From assembly GCA_015680905.1 (NCBI GenBank), contig CM027381.1, positions 51,712,501 to 51,776,500 of the forward strand: a DNA stretch of 64,000 nt, given 5' to 3'. The DNA is from Coptis chinensis (taxonomy: Eukaryota > Streptophyta > Magnoliopsida > Ranunculales > Ranunculaceae). The notes below the pieces were generated by a model, which was given only the letters and a program-made list of their open reading frames with translations, was not told where the DNA came from and ran no database searches. Below, one piece after another: positions 1 through 9,851 of the stretch (its first letter is position 1; each line of letters begins with the position of its first letter). The translations under genes were made by a program, and so were the position numbers.

Positions 1-97
1 TTCTGTAGTTAATTGTTTTTTAAATTTCTATTTTAATTTAAATTTGGTTTTGTCTAAGCATGCGATGATTTTTGTGTAAATCCCACCTTCCGGATAA

Positions 98-110
98 GTT
101 TGGGGGTGGT
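98..110 (+). promoter_or_regulatory. Internal polypurine-tract-like motif 1
   Basis: The motif gtttgggggtggt matches the form of the tract that directly precedes the 3' LTR in elements B and C. Here it sits about 690 bp upstream of ORF-B. The equivalent site in element C is at about 63,496-63,509. An internal plus-strand priming role is inference. Confidence 0.45.
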
Positions 111-399
111 ACTATTATTTTTAGCATTGCTTTCATCTAATCCACCATTTTAGAAGTAATTTTGCAATGAGTTGGTTGAGAATGTTGCCAATATTGGTGT
201 GGCTAGGATTAGATATTGTGGTAGGATGAAATTTCAATGAGTTAGGAAGTTTCTATTCTAAATTCAATCAAAAAGATATTAGGTTGGTTTTGGAATAATG
301 AATCTGGGTTGTTTCCGTTTTAGGTTTTTGAAATATTTTGTTTCCGGCAATTGCCGTAAAAGTTTTAGCAACTTGTTAATTCATTTTAGAAACTAAAAC

Positions 400-411
400 C
401 CTATATATACT
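400..411 (+). promoter_or_regulatory. Candidate internal TATA box upstream of ORF-B
   Basis: A ctatatatac box lies about 400 bp before the ORF-B ATG and is followed by a C/T-rich leader. Equivalent boxes occur upstream of ORF-B at 53,764 (+) and 63,155-63,164 (-). This three-fold positional conservation is what supports calling it. Confidence 0.4.
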
Positions 412-548
412 TGATTCATTTTACACACAAAACCCACACATCTCACTTTCATCTCTCACCTTGAACCTCTGCATTTTTCCTTTTATTTTTCACTTCACCC
501 TGCTCTTCACACACAGGCCAGGCCCCCCTTTACACACCCCATTCCTAA

Positions 549-715
549 AGCGCCTTCGCTGAAAAACATCAGAAACTCAAATTTGACAGGAGTGCAACAC
601 GTGCCCTACCAAGACCAATTCTAAGAGCGCCTAGCACTGGAACGCCTGTAACTCGATTTGGACATGAGCGCGACACGTGCCCCTCAAAGGCCATTTCTGA
701 GCGCAACCCGCGCCC
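549..715 (+). repeat. GC-rich short-hairpin cluster in the ORF-B leader
   Basis: Several short units of the form gagcgc-n-gcgccc recur here in otherwise A+T-rich DNA. Examples are agcgccttcgct near 551 and gagcgcaacccgcgccctg near 698-716. Each can pair its two GC halves over a 3-5 nt loop. The same kind of cluster lies before ORF-B in elements B and C and before gag in element B. Confidence 0.5.
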
Positions 716-799
716 TGACTTTCGCATCCCCGGAAATTTTTGATTTTTTGTGAGTTGTTCCAGGGTTGTTTGCAGCACTTCTAGAGTGTGTTTATTTTG

Positions 800-1705
800 A
801 TGACATCTCCTACAATCATACCGGAGCAGTCTTTTGAAGATTTATTCCAAAGCGACACCTATGGTGCTCGGTTTTGCGAGGTGATCATACACGTAGGCTG
901 GGAACTGCTAATGGTAATTATTCTCCGACACTTACATCTTATTTTTATGATAATTGTAAGTTCTTCAATAGACCGGATGGAGAACAAGTGTTCTCCAACA
1001 CCATTGAGGATGAACCAATGGAAATTACCAGGTTCTTGCTAGCCTTTGTTCTTGGACTTGTTATGCCCGCTAAAATACAAGACTCACAAGCCTATTTGGT
1101 CGATAATATGTACCTTTATAACTATGAGAATTTGCATGAACATTATGGGGCAAGAATCTTTAGGATAGAGGACTAAGGGGAATATAACGTCGCCCTTGGA
1201 AGCCTGTCCATGAACGTGGGCACTGTTATGTTTTGGATCATGCTAAACATTAAAGGGGAATGGCGTTATTCTTCTGCGAATGATGAAACTTGTGATATTT
1301 TCCTTGCTGTAGCTGGGAGACGTATACTTTCTGATATTCCCAAGACCCTAATATCTAGTTTAGCACGAGCCCATAACATGGGCATAAGTACCTTCTTATG
1401 CCTATTTTAGTTTGCCATATTATGCTATGTTTCTTCCCTGTTTTTTGTGCCCGCTTCACGGATTCGGTTGGGGTCGACATTGTGAGACCCACCAATTGTA
1501 TTATTCGATCTTTCCGTGCATTGACTTGGTAAGGGTGGATGATACAACCTCATCAGGTTGCACCTTACACCCCATCCGACCAAGTGGCACTTAACAGGTT
1601 AGCGATCGTAGATGATAAATGGTGTGAAGCTTGGCAAATCATCATGGCGAGGTAGCATGCGAAGGAACCTCATTTCTTTATAGAAGAGGAGGATGATGAT
1701 GTTTA
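800..1705 (+). pseudogene. Athila post-pol ORF-B, broken copy
   Basis: This is a copy of a gene found between pol and the 3' LTR in all Athila-type copies in the window. I chose ATG 800 because the start MTSPT(I/L)IP(E/K)QSF is shared with the copies at 54,110 and 62,798. Recognisable blocks are FYDN..FF, then DEPMEITRFLLAFVLG, then ALGSLSMNVGTVMF, then SSLARAHNMG. It is broken by a frameshift near 872, a TAA at 1,174-1,176 and further frameshifts after about 1,385. The product would be a roughly 300-residue protein with an acidic C-terminus. The position is where some Athila elements carry an env-like gene, but I see no clear signal peptide or transmembrane anchor. Similarity to Pfam 'ATHILA ORF-1' or 'putative plant transposon protein' families is possible but unchecked. 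Function is unknown. Confidence 0.6.
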
Positions 1706-1940
1706 AAACGCTGGAGATAAGGTAAGTTTTTAGTTTCAGTTCGTGTCTGCTTACGTCCCAAGCACTTTACTTCTTGTAACCCCATAACGGGTGGAACTCA
1801 TATAGAGTTTTGTCTGTTTTTCTTTATCTATATTAATATGTTTTAACCTTATTTTGCAGATGTTCCAAAATTTCACGCATTTCCATGGTATTTTTCTCCC
1901 CTTTTTATTTCAATACTTTGAGGACAAAGCATGCTTCTTG

Positions 1941-1950
1941 TTTGGGGGTA
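1941..1950 (+). promoter_or_regulatory. Internal polypurine-tract-like motif 2, after ORF-B
   Basis: The string tttgagga..aagcatgcttcttg is followed by tttgggggta. This repeats the layout of the terminal tract of element B (cttgaggacaagc, then tttggggatgg) but lies about 1.5 kb before the expected LTR. Matching internal copies are at 14,802, 55,265 and 61,635-61,646 (-). Confidence 0.45.
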
Positions 1951-2843
1951 GCATAGAAACACGCGTAATTTAAGGCATCTGTTAGGATATAGATATGTAC
2001 AATATGCACTTGTTTTCTAAAAAAAAAAATCAAAAAATTAAAAATAAATAAAATAAATAAATAAAAAGTGATGTTATACACTTAGGAATATTGGTATTGT
2101 TTTCTTTCTCTCTGCTCTTAATAATCTAGAAGTTTCACGTTAGTTTTTTCTTTAAAATAGTTTTTAGAAACTTAGGTTAATATGTAGGTAATAATTTTTG
2201 CATCTTTCTATAAATATATTACATAAGTATCTATGATTGTTTGGCAGTAAGTTTCTGAAATCTAGGCTAGAGTACTTATTCTACAAATCTTATGAGAATA
2301 TAGCCTAAAGCCTTATATGAGTGAAATATTTGGGAAATGACACAAGGGATAAGTAAATTCCGAATAGAGAAATCACACATCCACTTGCTTGATCATTATA
2401 CCATATTCTAAGCGAGAATTTAGGCCATTTTTGGATCGATATAACCAGAAATTCAAACCAATATGAAATAATTTCCGCTAGTCCCCCCTTTGAGCCTTTC
2501 TTTAGCCTTTCATAAACCGCAAATCATTTACCCTTTTACAAAAACAAAAAAAAAATAAAAAATCAACCTACCTATTTTAGAACGAGTCTGAGAACAGAGA
2601 TGAAGAATAGAAAAGGGAAAGACCTTTGAAATCAAGACTTTGTTAGTTACTTCAAATAAGAAAAGGAAGTTCCATCCAAATAAAAACAAAATAAAGAGAT
2701 AGAACTCCAAAAACAGAATCAAATGAGTAAAAAGCCAAAGAAAAAGAAAAAAAAGATGGCTAAGGATGGAAACAAAGTGTAGAAGGAAAGTAAGAACAAG
2801 GTTTTCTCTAGTTACATAATATGAAGACTCTATTATCTCAGAC
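1951..2843 (+). other. Athila 3' untranslated region, no gene
   Basis: This is A-rich DNA with no coding potential. It matches 55,275-56,180 and the reverse complement of 60,650-61,630, including conserved stretches such as gagaatatagcctaaagcc and cacttgcttgatca. It is Athila 3' untranslated sequence. Confidence 0.6.
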
Positions 2844-2861
2844 CTTATACAATATATTGAT

Positions 2862-3664
2862 GTATGAACATTGAATGTTAATACCCAAAGGACTATGAAC
2901 ATTGAATGTTCATACCCAATCAATGTTTATACCCAAATACTATGAACATTGAATGTTCATACCAAAAGGACTATGAACATTCAATGTTCATACCCAATTA
3001 ATGTTCATACCCAAAGACTATGAACATTGACTGTTCATATCAAAAGGATTATGAACATTCAATGTTCATACCCAATCAATGTTCATACCCAAAGACTATG
3101 AACATTGAATGTTCATACCAAAAGGACTATGAACATTCAATGTTCATACCCAAAGACTATGAACATTGAATGTTCATACCCAAAAGACCAAGGACTATGA
3201 ACATCGAATGTTCATACCCAAAGGACTATGAACATTGAATGTTCATACCCAATCAATGTTCATACCCAAAGGACTACGAACATTGAATGTTCATATCCAA
3301 GGACTATGAACATCGAATGTTTATACCCTAAGGACTATGAACATTGAATGTTCATACCAAAGGACTATGAACAATCAATGTTCATACCTACCAATTGAAA
3401 AAAATTTAAAAGTAGTCATGAATAATGATAGTTCATGTTTTATGTATGAACACTTTTGATGTATGAACAATGATTTTTCATACTCCCAAATAGGTATGAA
3501 CAATCCATGTTCATAACTGGATCAATGTTCATACCTATTGGATCATTGTTCATAGCTCCAATAGGTATGAACACTCATTGTTCATAGGTAATGTTTGTAA
3601 TTGGGGGTATGAACAATGAGTGTTCACACCTGCTTAAAGGTATGAACAATAATTGTTCATACTA
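2862..3664. repeat. Tandem array of palindromic repeats
   Basis: About 800 bp are built from units of roughly 30-33 bp containing ATGAACATTGAATGTTCAT. This is a near-perfect palindrome with 9-bp arms around one central base. Units are joined by short spacers such as acccaaaggact. Some units have a second half-copy only (caatgttcatacccaa). After about 3,420 the units diverge, with tgaacaat cores, but keep the inverted symmetry. The array begins exactly where Athila homology ends. It codes for nothing. Confidence 0.9.
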
Positions 3665-3701
3665 AATACACCAGGTCGTTTTGTCTAGGCCGGGACATTA
3701 A

Positions 3702-3792
3702 TTATTTCGCGTCAGGGGTATACTTGACATTTCATCTACCCGATCTATTTTTTATTTCGCGTCAAGGGTATACTTGACCTTTCATTTACCCG
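3702..3792. repeat. Two direct repeats of about 41 bp
   Basis: The block starting ttatttcgcgtca and ending acccg occurs at 3,702-3,742 and again at 3,752-3,792 with a few substitutions, giving a 50-bp period. Its origin is unknown. Confidence 0.75.
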
Positions 3793-4602
3793 GTCCTTGT
3801 GAGTTACGAAAAAAAAGGTGTTCTTGAGAGTTATGTTTTCAGCAGTTTTGTCCTTGAGAGTCACTCTTTGTAATAAAACTCATCTCTTTTGCCATCTCAA
3901 CTATAAATAAACTTGTTTTTGTTTTATTATATTGTAGTGGTTGTTCATCTAAGGGCAGCTGGAGATGCTCCAATCTATCTAATAAAACAGTTTGGTATGG
4001 GGCCCGTAGAGCCCCATCCAATGGTTGGTATTCATCCTCACAAGTTATAACTTGGTGGAATCTAGGTGTTTGGAGAGTTTGTGCAATTTTGTTAAGTGCA
4101 GTTAGTACCATGGGATCTATCCAAAAATCAACAATTGTGGCTGGGCCAAAACTGTTGGGTTAGCCCATAAACTATTGGGCCTCTTATTGCACAATTGCGT
4201 GTCCCAATTGATGTTATTGGGCTTATGGGTTGGCCTTGCGCCGAAGGCGCGACGTATTGTTTTGCACCTAAGGCGTGCGTACGCCTTGTGCAGAAGGCGC
4301 GACGAGTTGTCGGGATATGATAGCGTCAGGGTAGCGCCACAAGCGCGTTGAGGTCTCGCGGGCCGTAGGCACGGGCATACCCTAGTACTTAAACAAGCCA
4401 AGTTCAAGGTATTAATATATGATTTCAATTTGTGACACGTGGAATTAGGATTATTTAATTCTACTTTTACTTTCCAGATATCAGGAACTAACAAATTTGC
4501 CAAAGTAATTGATTTTCTTCGAAGACAACTTCACAGAGACATGCTGGTATTTCTTGACATGCTAGTATTTCTTTTATTTTTCTTACTTATTGAGATGATT
4601 AT
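3793..4602. other. Unassigned interval with a GC-rich patch
   Basis: No gene is supported. Open frames of 90-136 codons on either strand show no recognisable domain. At 4,230-4,310 there is a GC-rich patch with short inverted repeats, for example gcgccgaaggcgc at 4,238-4,250 and aaggcgtgcgtacgcctt at 4,270-4,287. The patch resembles leader DNA of LTR retrotransposons. Confidence 0.4.
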
Positions 4603-5262
4603 TTATTTAACTTTGGGAATGAGACATATAAAGGTAGCATTGACACCTCTAGGAAATCTACAAAATTTAAATGCATTAAGGATAGCACATGTAAAATTGC
4701 CACCAACTCTTGAAAAGAACGAAGTGAAACCATCTGGCCCAGGAGCTGCATTCTCTTTCATCCCAAAAAGAGCTTCTTTAATTTCCGCAGGAGTAATATC
4801 AGAGTCTAGAAGAAGATTCATGGCAGGTGAGATGATAGATTTAACCTGAAGATTATTGAAGAACTCCATACCACAGATTTCCCCTGCCTCAGACCCCAGA
4901 ATCTCAATATAGTAGGCCACAAACAATTGTATAACCTTAGCCTGCCCAGTTACAATATCCCCATCTGCATTCTGTATGCACCATATGCCATTCTTAGCTT
5001 TTTTTTTCCTCTAATGATTTAAAGAAATATGTCGTGCATTTGTCTCCATCTCTAGCCCATAAATCATCTTGTTTACTTTTGATTTCAGCCGCTTCTATTC
5101 TTGCCAAATCACTATATTTCTGAAGAGCTTTCTTTTCCTTTTGTCCCACCATCAAATCCCAAGGTGTGGCTTGCAATTGCGTTTGCATGTCATACATCAC
5201 TTCCCTAGCTTGCTAAACTCTACCATGAATATCTGAGAACTAATCTCTTGCCCAAGGTGTAG
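4603..5262 (-). pseudogene. LINE ORF2 fragment, reverse transcriptase N-terminal part
   Basis: Read on the minus strand, this is the central part of a plant L1-type LINE ORF2. It covers the linker after the endonuclease (ARDGDKCTTYFFKS, equivalent to the usual KYFHK segment), a GQAKVIQLFVAYY stretch, and the first RT blocks ending in APGPDGFTSFFF-type sequence and FICLIPKV. It is open for long stretches but has a frameshift near 5,000 and a stop near 5,215. The catalytic F/YADD block and everything downstream are missing. Both ends are cut off abruptly, so it is a dead internal fragment. It differs in sequence from LINEs L1 and L2 in this window. Confidence 0.75.
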
Positions 5263-5264
5263 GA

Positions 5265-6190
5265 ACCGTTATGGTTGCATGTCACTATTTACAACACGTG
5301 AAAACCCATGCACAGTGGAATAAGGGTATTCACAATTTGTTTAGGAATCATACCTTTAGATCAGCTGTGATATCTCTGAGAATCTAAGCTCTACGAATTA
5401 GAAACCTCTTGATCTTCTATTATATTCCTATCCTTGGAATGGATGTTGTGTGGGCAACGATCTACCAGCCCCTTCTTTCTCTCTTTGCCTCTCTCAGTCA
5501 CAACGTAAGAACCAAATTTTTGGAACTAATCTTGCTTGAGCAATCACTGAATATTTCGGCCAAGAAAGAAGAGTTTCTTTATATAGGCTACAACAGGGAC
5601 CATGAGGAGAAATTAGGGATAGGTCTCCTAACGGGCTTGGGCTTCCCATGTTCGCCCAGAACACACAACCCAAGTCCGTCAACAAATGGTTTATTCCACT
5701 AAAGGCCATTGTTGCACTACCTCCCTAATCCCAAATTACGTGTATTACATTTATGGGCTCCATATTATATGCTTGTTGATCTCCCCGTGTTAAGATATTG
5801 AATGCCCATTGATTAAGTCAAGTTACTAACAACTATATTAATCAACTTCTTTTGTCCTTGAGTAGTACCACTCAACCTCATTGTCATGTCGGGTTAAATC
5901 CACCTGCAGGGTTTACATGACAATCCTTATGAGCTTCTCAAGGGGACATCATCATCCCGAATTCTTGCGGTCACGGATTCCTTCTATAATCAACAGCACA
6001 CCTTACATACAATGTCATTACCCAATCCATCGAGTTTGTTGATTCACAAATGAATCTCACTCATTGATACGCTTGCCATTTTCATTTCTTTTAGTGTTGT
6101 TGTGACGCCATCACATACTAATTTGGGAGACTTGCAAATCGGATCACTGTGTTGTCCCAAGGCATATATACCCCTTGCCGTTGATGTGTT
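5265..6190. other. Possible copia-type LTR relic
   Basis: I see no coding region. The text around 5,850-6,070 (gacaatccttatgagctt, ggggacatcatca, ccttctataatcaaca) resembles LTR sequence of plant Ty1/copia elements as I remember it. The region directly abuts the LINE fragment at 5,262, as expected for an insertion. No partner LTR or target duplication is visible, so this is a weak assignment. Confidence 0.3.
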
Positions 6191-6292
6191 ATGATATCAT
6201 GGTCCCACCAGCAGAGGTATTCAATACGCTTGGATGTCTTATTTGTTATTATATTTTGTTGGTTTATTACTGAAAACAATCTTTTGCCCCAG

Positions 6293-6406
6293 GTAGAGAA
6301 AGATATCGGAGAGAGAAGTGTGATTTCCTTTCATGGGGTCGGCGCATCAGTGGCTCCTAAAATTAATTTCGATGAGATTTCTTTTGGCCATGAAAACCAT
6401 GACGAG
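6293..6406 (+). pseudogene. Candidate captured exon, unknown family
   Basis: A 114-bp open segment is flanked by a convincing acceptor (ttgccccag) and a donor (gag|gtttgt). It keeps phase and encodes [17 protein letters not shown].. ending in ..FGHENHDE. I do not recognise the protein. No neighbouring exon in the same frame was found within several hundred bases. With the ankyrin, NIPA and AP2 scraps downstream it may be a gene fragment carried by a transposon. It could also be chance. Confidence 0.3.
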
Positions 6407-7180
6407 GTTTGTCCCATACTCTATGTAACTACGCACATGATATTGTAACCTTCCATGGATACCGATTGCCACAGTAATCTTTCCTAATATTTTGAACTTC
6501 ATTTTTATTCATTTGTGTAGTTTCTTAATCTGTTCTATCCTTGTTTTGAAATGTTTGGTTCCTATTTTTGGAATCCATTGTTTCTTCCTGTATTTTGTGA
6601 CCTATTGTAGATGCACAAATATTGGAATGACCAATTGTATTTTTTGGTTTAATAACCTATTTTATTGATTGTGTGTCAGTATTGCTTTTGTGATAGCAAG
6701 TCTACCACGTGGAAGATTATACTTTGAAGGAAAAACAATGTGACTAATCTTATTTTTATCCTATCCAGCTAAAGCAAAGTATTTCACCGACTCTGAAACT
6801 AAACACCTACCTTCCATATATGTGGCAGACCCTTAATTCCTTAATTGCACCTCATCTTTGCATGTATCTTGAGTTTGATTCATAGATAAAAGAATATCTA
6901 TGTTGGAATTTCTCTTACAAGATCATATACTACCGATGCTACAGGTCTGTTTCCACATCAAGCATATTTTCCCCTAAAAGTAGGGTATATGCATCAAAAG
7001 TGATTGAAAGATAAAGTTTCATGGTGGTGGTTTGTTAACATGCTTTTTCATTATCTTCTTTAATGATATTGTTGTGTGCCTGTGTTAATTCTACCTCTTC
7101 ATTTATCTTTTCAATGTATCAGATATTATTTCCCTGTCGTATATATCAAAACCTTTTGTTTACCTAAGAGCTTAAACCTT
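6407..7180. other. Unassigned A+T-rich interval
   Basis: I see no gene or recognisable repeat here. The composition is intron-like and T-rich. Confidence 0.4.
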
Positions 7181-7182
7181 TT

Positions 7183-7305
7183 GTTGTGTCGGTTTGGTTT
7201 ACGGAAGGGTCTATTGTGTCGATTTTTAGATGCATGACACAAGAGAATTTGTGTTGTGTCGCTTTTAAGTTTGATGACACAAAATAATGGGGTTGCTGTG
7301 TTGCT
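7183..7305. repeat. TGTGTCG / TGACACA short-repeat block, CACTA-like
   Basis: The motifs tgtgtcg (three times, before gttt, attt and cttt) and gatgacacaa or catgacacaa (twice) alternate in direct and inverted orientation over about 120 bp. Such subterminal motif clusters are typical of CACTA (En/Spm) transposons. No terminal cactac was found next to it. Confidence 0.45.
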
Positions 7306-7756
7306 TCTTTGCGGGGTTCCGTTTTTGAAGTTTGTTAGCTTCAGTGAACCAACACATCAACTAAAAAGCTTATGGGTTAAGATCGTAAGGGCCTAAGAAA
7401 GCCCTAACAAACTTAAGGGCACATTTTCTTCCTCTTAATAGCGAAAAAGAAAAAGAAAAATTGTTTTTAATCTGATTTCAGTATCTTTGTTCTCGAGTGC
7501 TCGTCGGAAGGAGAGGTCACTGATTTTAAGGTACCACTTTCTTGGATTGGTTTTAATTTCACGTTCTTAGAAATTATTGAATATCTAATTGATGATCTCA
7601 CCAATGATATAAGGTGTTCATGGAACTTGAAGTTTGAGGGATTTAATGAGATGGAGAACAATGAAGGTAAAATTTCATTTAATTATAGTTAGTTAGTTTG
7701 TTTGTTTGTGTGTTTGTTATGTTGAAAAGGGTTTGTTGTTGGTTGTAAGACTTGTA

Positions 7757-7889
7757 GGAGAAACAGCTTTGCTTCTAGCCGTAAAGAATGGCCATGTGAA
7801 TGTCATCGATTTTCTTCATGAGTCCCTTGTGAACTTAAGTTCTAATGACAATCGTGGCTACTGTGCATTGCATTTTGCAGCTGAAAGTG
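7757..7889 (+). pseudogene. Ankyrin-repeat exon fragment
   Basis: An open segment between an acceptor (cttgtag) and a donor (gaaagtg|gtacac) encodes GETALLLAVKNGHVNVIDFL, a canonical ankyrin repeat. It is followed by the start of the next repeat, DNRGYCALHFAAESG. It resembles the membrane ankyrin-repeat (PGG-domain) family of plants. Only about 44 residues are present. No other ankyrin exon lies in the 2 kb on either side, so this is an isolated fragment rather than a gene. Capture by a transposon is the likely origin given its neighbours. Confidence 0.6.
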
Positions 7890-8240
7890 GTACACTTTAT
7901 CCATTGCCAAGTTCTATTGCTTTGATAATGCAATGTTTATTAATATAAAAAAAAAGAAACTAATTTTTTTTTGGTTGATAGATTATTAGAGTCTGGGTTT
8001 GTGGTTCCAAAGATATACCTAAAATTACTAAGTGTGACTGAGAACAAGCACTCAACTAGAAACAGAATAAATAAGTTTGAAAATGGATAGGTTCTGGGCT
8101 TCGAAGAAAATAATAAGTTTAAAAGTGTCACTAAAACCATGAGTCTTGTCATTTACTTGCCGCTCGGCTAACTTAAGTGTTTTTTTGTTAGTGGGCATGC
8201 TTAATTGCTATTCTCTTGTTATCTGGTGCCTAAATTAGGG

Positions 8241-8324
8241 ATAATCGAGGAGGTTGCCAATTTCGTCGCCTATGCCTTTGCCCCCACTATTCTTGTTACC
8301 CCTCTCAGCGAGTCGGCACATTAA
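8241..8324 (+). pseudogene. NIPA-type magnesium transporter exon fragment
   Basis: The 84-bp segment reads EEVANFVAYAFAPTILVTPL. This matches the strongly conserved transmembrane stretch G-E-(V/I)-A-N-F-x-A-Y-A-F-A-P-A-x-L-V-T-P-L of plant NIPA (DUF803) transporters. The next conserved residues (GALS..) are lost through a small deletion, and a TAA follows at 8,322. The rest of the family's roughly 330 residues is absent. It is a gene scrap, oriented like the ankyrin fragment. Confidence 0.6.
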
Positions 8325-9057
8325 GTATTTTAATGAGGTATCTTCTCTTCATGTTGTATATTTACAGTTTTCATAGGCATTTGTTCTTTGATGGGTCAGT
8401 GAGTATTGAACTAGTGGTATTCCATATTTCTTATTAGAGCACTACACTAATTTTGAACTAAATGTTTTACTGCGTACATTCCATGAGACCTAGATGGTTG
8501 TAAAGTCTTGAATTCTTGTTAAGGGTAATTTAGTAAATTACACATGAAACATAGGGACACTGACATAATTAGACCGTCGGGTTAACATTTTAGCCTTGTG
8601 TAGCTTTAATAAACTTAACACCGATTTAGAAGCATAAGTTAGTTAAGCAACCATGTGCGAAAATTATAATTTGCATATAATCGATTCCTAGGAATAAACA
8701 CGTATCGAATGAGGGAAATAAATAAATAAATAATAATAATAATAATTGAATTCCATAATAATTATATACTGGAGTTAGTATTGTTAAAATACTCGCCTAG
8801 TCAGCATGAGTTCATTGCTTATAATCAACCAAATTTTAGACTAGATTAAGTCATTTAGCATCATTTCACGTTTTTTGATTTACAAGAAAAATAGATTAGA
8901 AGGCGCACAACCTACTATGCTATGGTTCGTAAATTGGGATTTGGATTGTGGCTTTATTCCTTTAGTATTGAATTGGATGTTTTTTTTTTGTTATTCACTT
9001 GTTACTTGGCTTTATTCTTTTAATTGGCTTTATTCTTTTAATTACATGTGCCTTAAT

Positions 9058-9060
<3 letters not shown>
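8325..9060. other. Unassigned A+T-rich interval
   Basis: There is no coding support. It contains short simple repeats (aataaata and ataataat around 8,725-8,760) and intron-like sequence. Confidence 0.4.
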
Positions 9061-9091
<31 letters not shown>

Positions 9092-9281
9092 GTACTTAAA
9101 AAAGGTTGCTCCTGCTTACGACATTGTACCAATTGAAAACAGAGGGATTAATGTTTTGACCAATTTTAACTTAAGCATGCACATAAATGAGCTAGTCAAG
9201 GCCAGGCGCCAGTTCACCAAGCGACTCCAGAAACTGGTTGGGAACACTCGAAGAGCAATAAAAGGCGAGCACGAGCAGTGA
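9092..9281 (+). pseudogene. AP2-domain-like exon fragment
   Basis: After a 29-T run and an acceptor AG at 9,090-9,091, the frame reads YLKKVAPAYDIVPIENRG, then INVLTNFNLS. This resembles the second AP2 repeat of AINTEGUMENTA/PLETHORA-like factors, whose consensus is AYDIAAIKFRG..AVTNF. Key aromatic and NF residues are kept, but the preceding EEAA segment is degenerate. The C-terminal 30 residues (RRQFTKRLQKLV..) do not look like that family. The frame ends at 9,279-9,281. The match is short, so the assignment is tentative. Confidence 0.4.
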
Positions 9282-9555
9282 CGACCAATACAATGCGATT
9301 TTCTATGACAACATATTAGACATCTTAAGATTAGGTTAGATGAAGTCAATTTTATATAAGTTTGATTTGTAAATTGGGATTTGGATTGATGTCGATGTTT
9401 TTATAATAATGTTTAATTAATTAGTGGTTTTGTTTATTATTATTCATATGTTGATTAAGTTTGTGGAATGAGATCTCTATAAGATGGAATAATCAGATGT
9501 GCTAGATCTAGATGTGCAGGGTGGAAGCTTTTTGACCCAGGAAAAAAAATATAAT
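9282..9555. other. Unassigned interval
   Basis: No gene or repeat was recognised. It separates the AP2-like scrap from the CACTA-like repeat block. Confidence 0.4.
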
Positions 9556-9573
9556 TTTTTTTTATTGGTAAAA

Positions 9574-9846
9574 GTTTAGTAACGGATATTTCCATTACAA
9601 AAACCGTTACAAATAGTATGTGACACATTTATTACTAACGGATATATCCGTTACAAACTAAATTTGTTTTCCCGCTAAAAAAGTAATTGAAGCGGCGCCA
9701 AAACTTTACTAACACTTACATCCGTTAGAAATTACAAATTTAAACATGCTATCAATAATTGGCTATCCGTTACAAAGAATTATAGTAACGAATATAACTG
9801 TTACTAAAATTAATTTCAGTAACGGTTGTATCCGTTACTAAATTTG
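9574..9846. repeat. GTAACGG subterminal-repeat block, CACTA-like
   Basis: The motif agtaacgg-at-n-ccgttac occurs many times in both orientations, for example agtaacggatatttcc at 9,579, taacggatatatccgttac at 9,637 and cagtaacggttgtatccgttac near 9,818. Dense direct and inverted copies of one motif are typical of CACTA termini. The same motif family makes up the element at 43,899-44,273. The block ends where truncated Athila protease coding begins. Confidence 0.6.
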
Positions 9847-9851
9847 GCCTA

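Larger units (their letters stand above)
1..2843 (+). mobile_element. Athila-type Ty3/gypsy fragment, 3' internal part, truncated
   Basis: This is the post-pol part of an Athila-type LTR retrotransposon. It aligns by eye along its whole length with the reverse complement of about 60,650-63,600 and with about 53,570-56,180. In order it holds a polypurine-tract-like motif, a TATA-like box, a leader, the ORF-B pseudogene, a second polypurine-like motif and A-rich 3' untranslated DNA. No LTR follows. Homology stops near 2,843, where a palindromic repeat array takes over, so the 3' end has been lost. The 5' part lies outside the window. Athila assignment is inferred from similarity to element B, which has LTRs and a primer site. 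Confidence 0.75.

Noticed and set aside
800-1705. Calling ORF-B a retroviral-type envelope gene
   Set aside because: The position fits env-like genes of some Athila elements, but I see no signal peptide, cleavage site or clear transmembrane segment, so the neutral name is kept.
2528-2923. 131-codon minus-strand open frame
   Set aside because: It is the complement of A-rich Athila 3' untranslated DNA running into the palindromic array. The F/L-rich product is a composition artefact.
2862-3664. CRISPR-like appearance of regular repeats and spacers
   Set aside because: Spacers are near-identical short strings, the units are palindromic and drift gradually, and the context is a plant nuclear genome. 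It is a minisatellite.
4117-4503. 128-codon minus-strand frame over the GC-rich patch
   Set aside because: No domain, unusual composition driven by GC hairpins, and partly overlapped by an equally long plus-strand frame.
5409-5702. 97-codon plus-strand frame in the copia-LTR-like region
   Set aside because: No recognisable protein family, and the surrounding text looks like non-coding LTR sequence.
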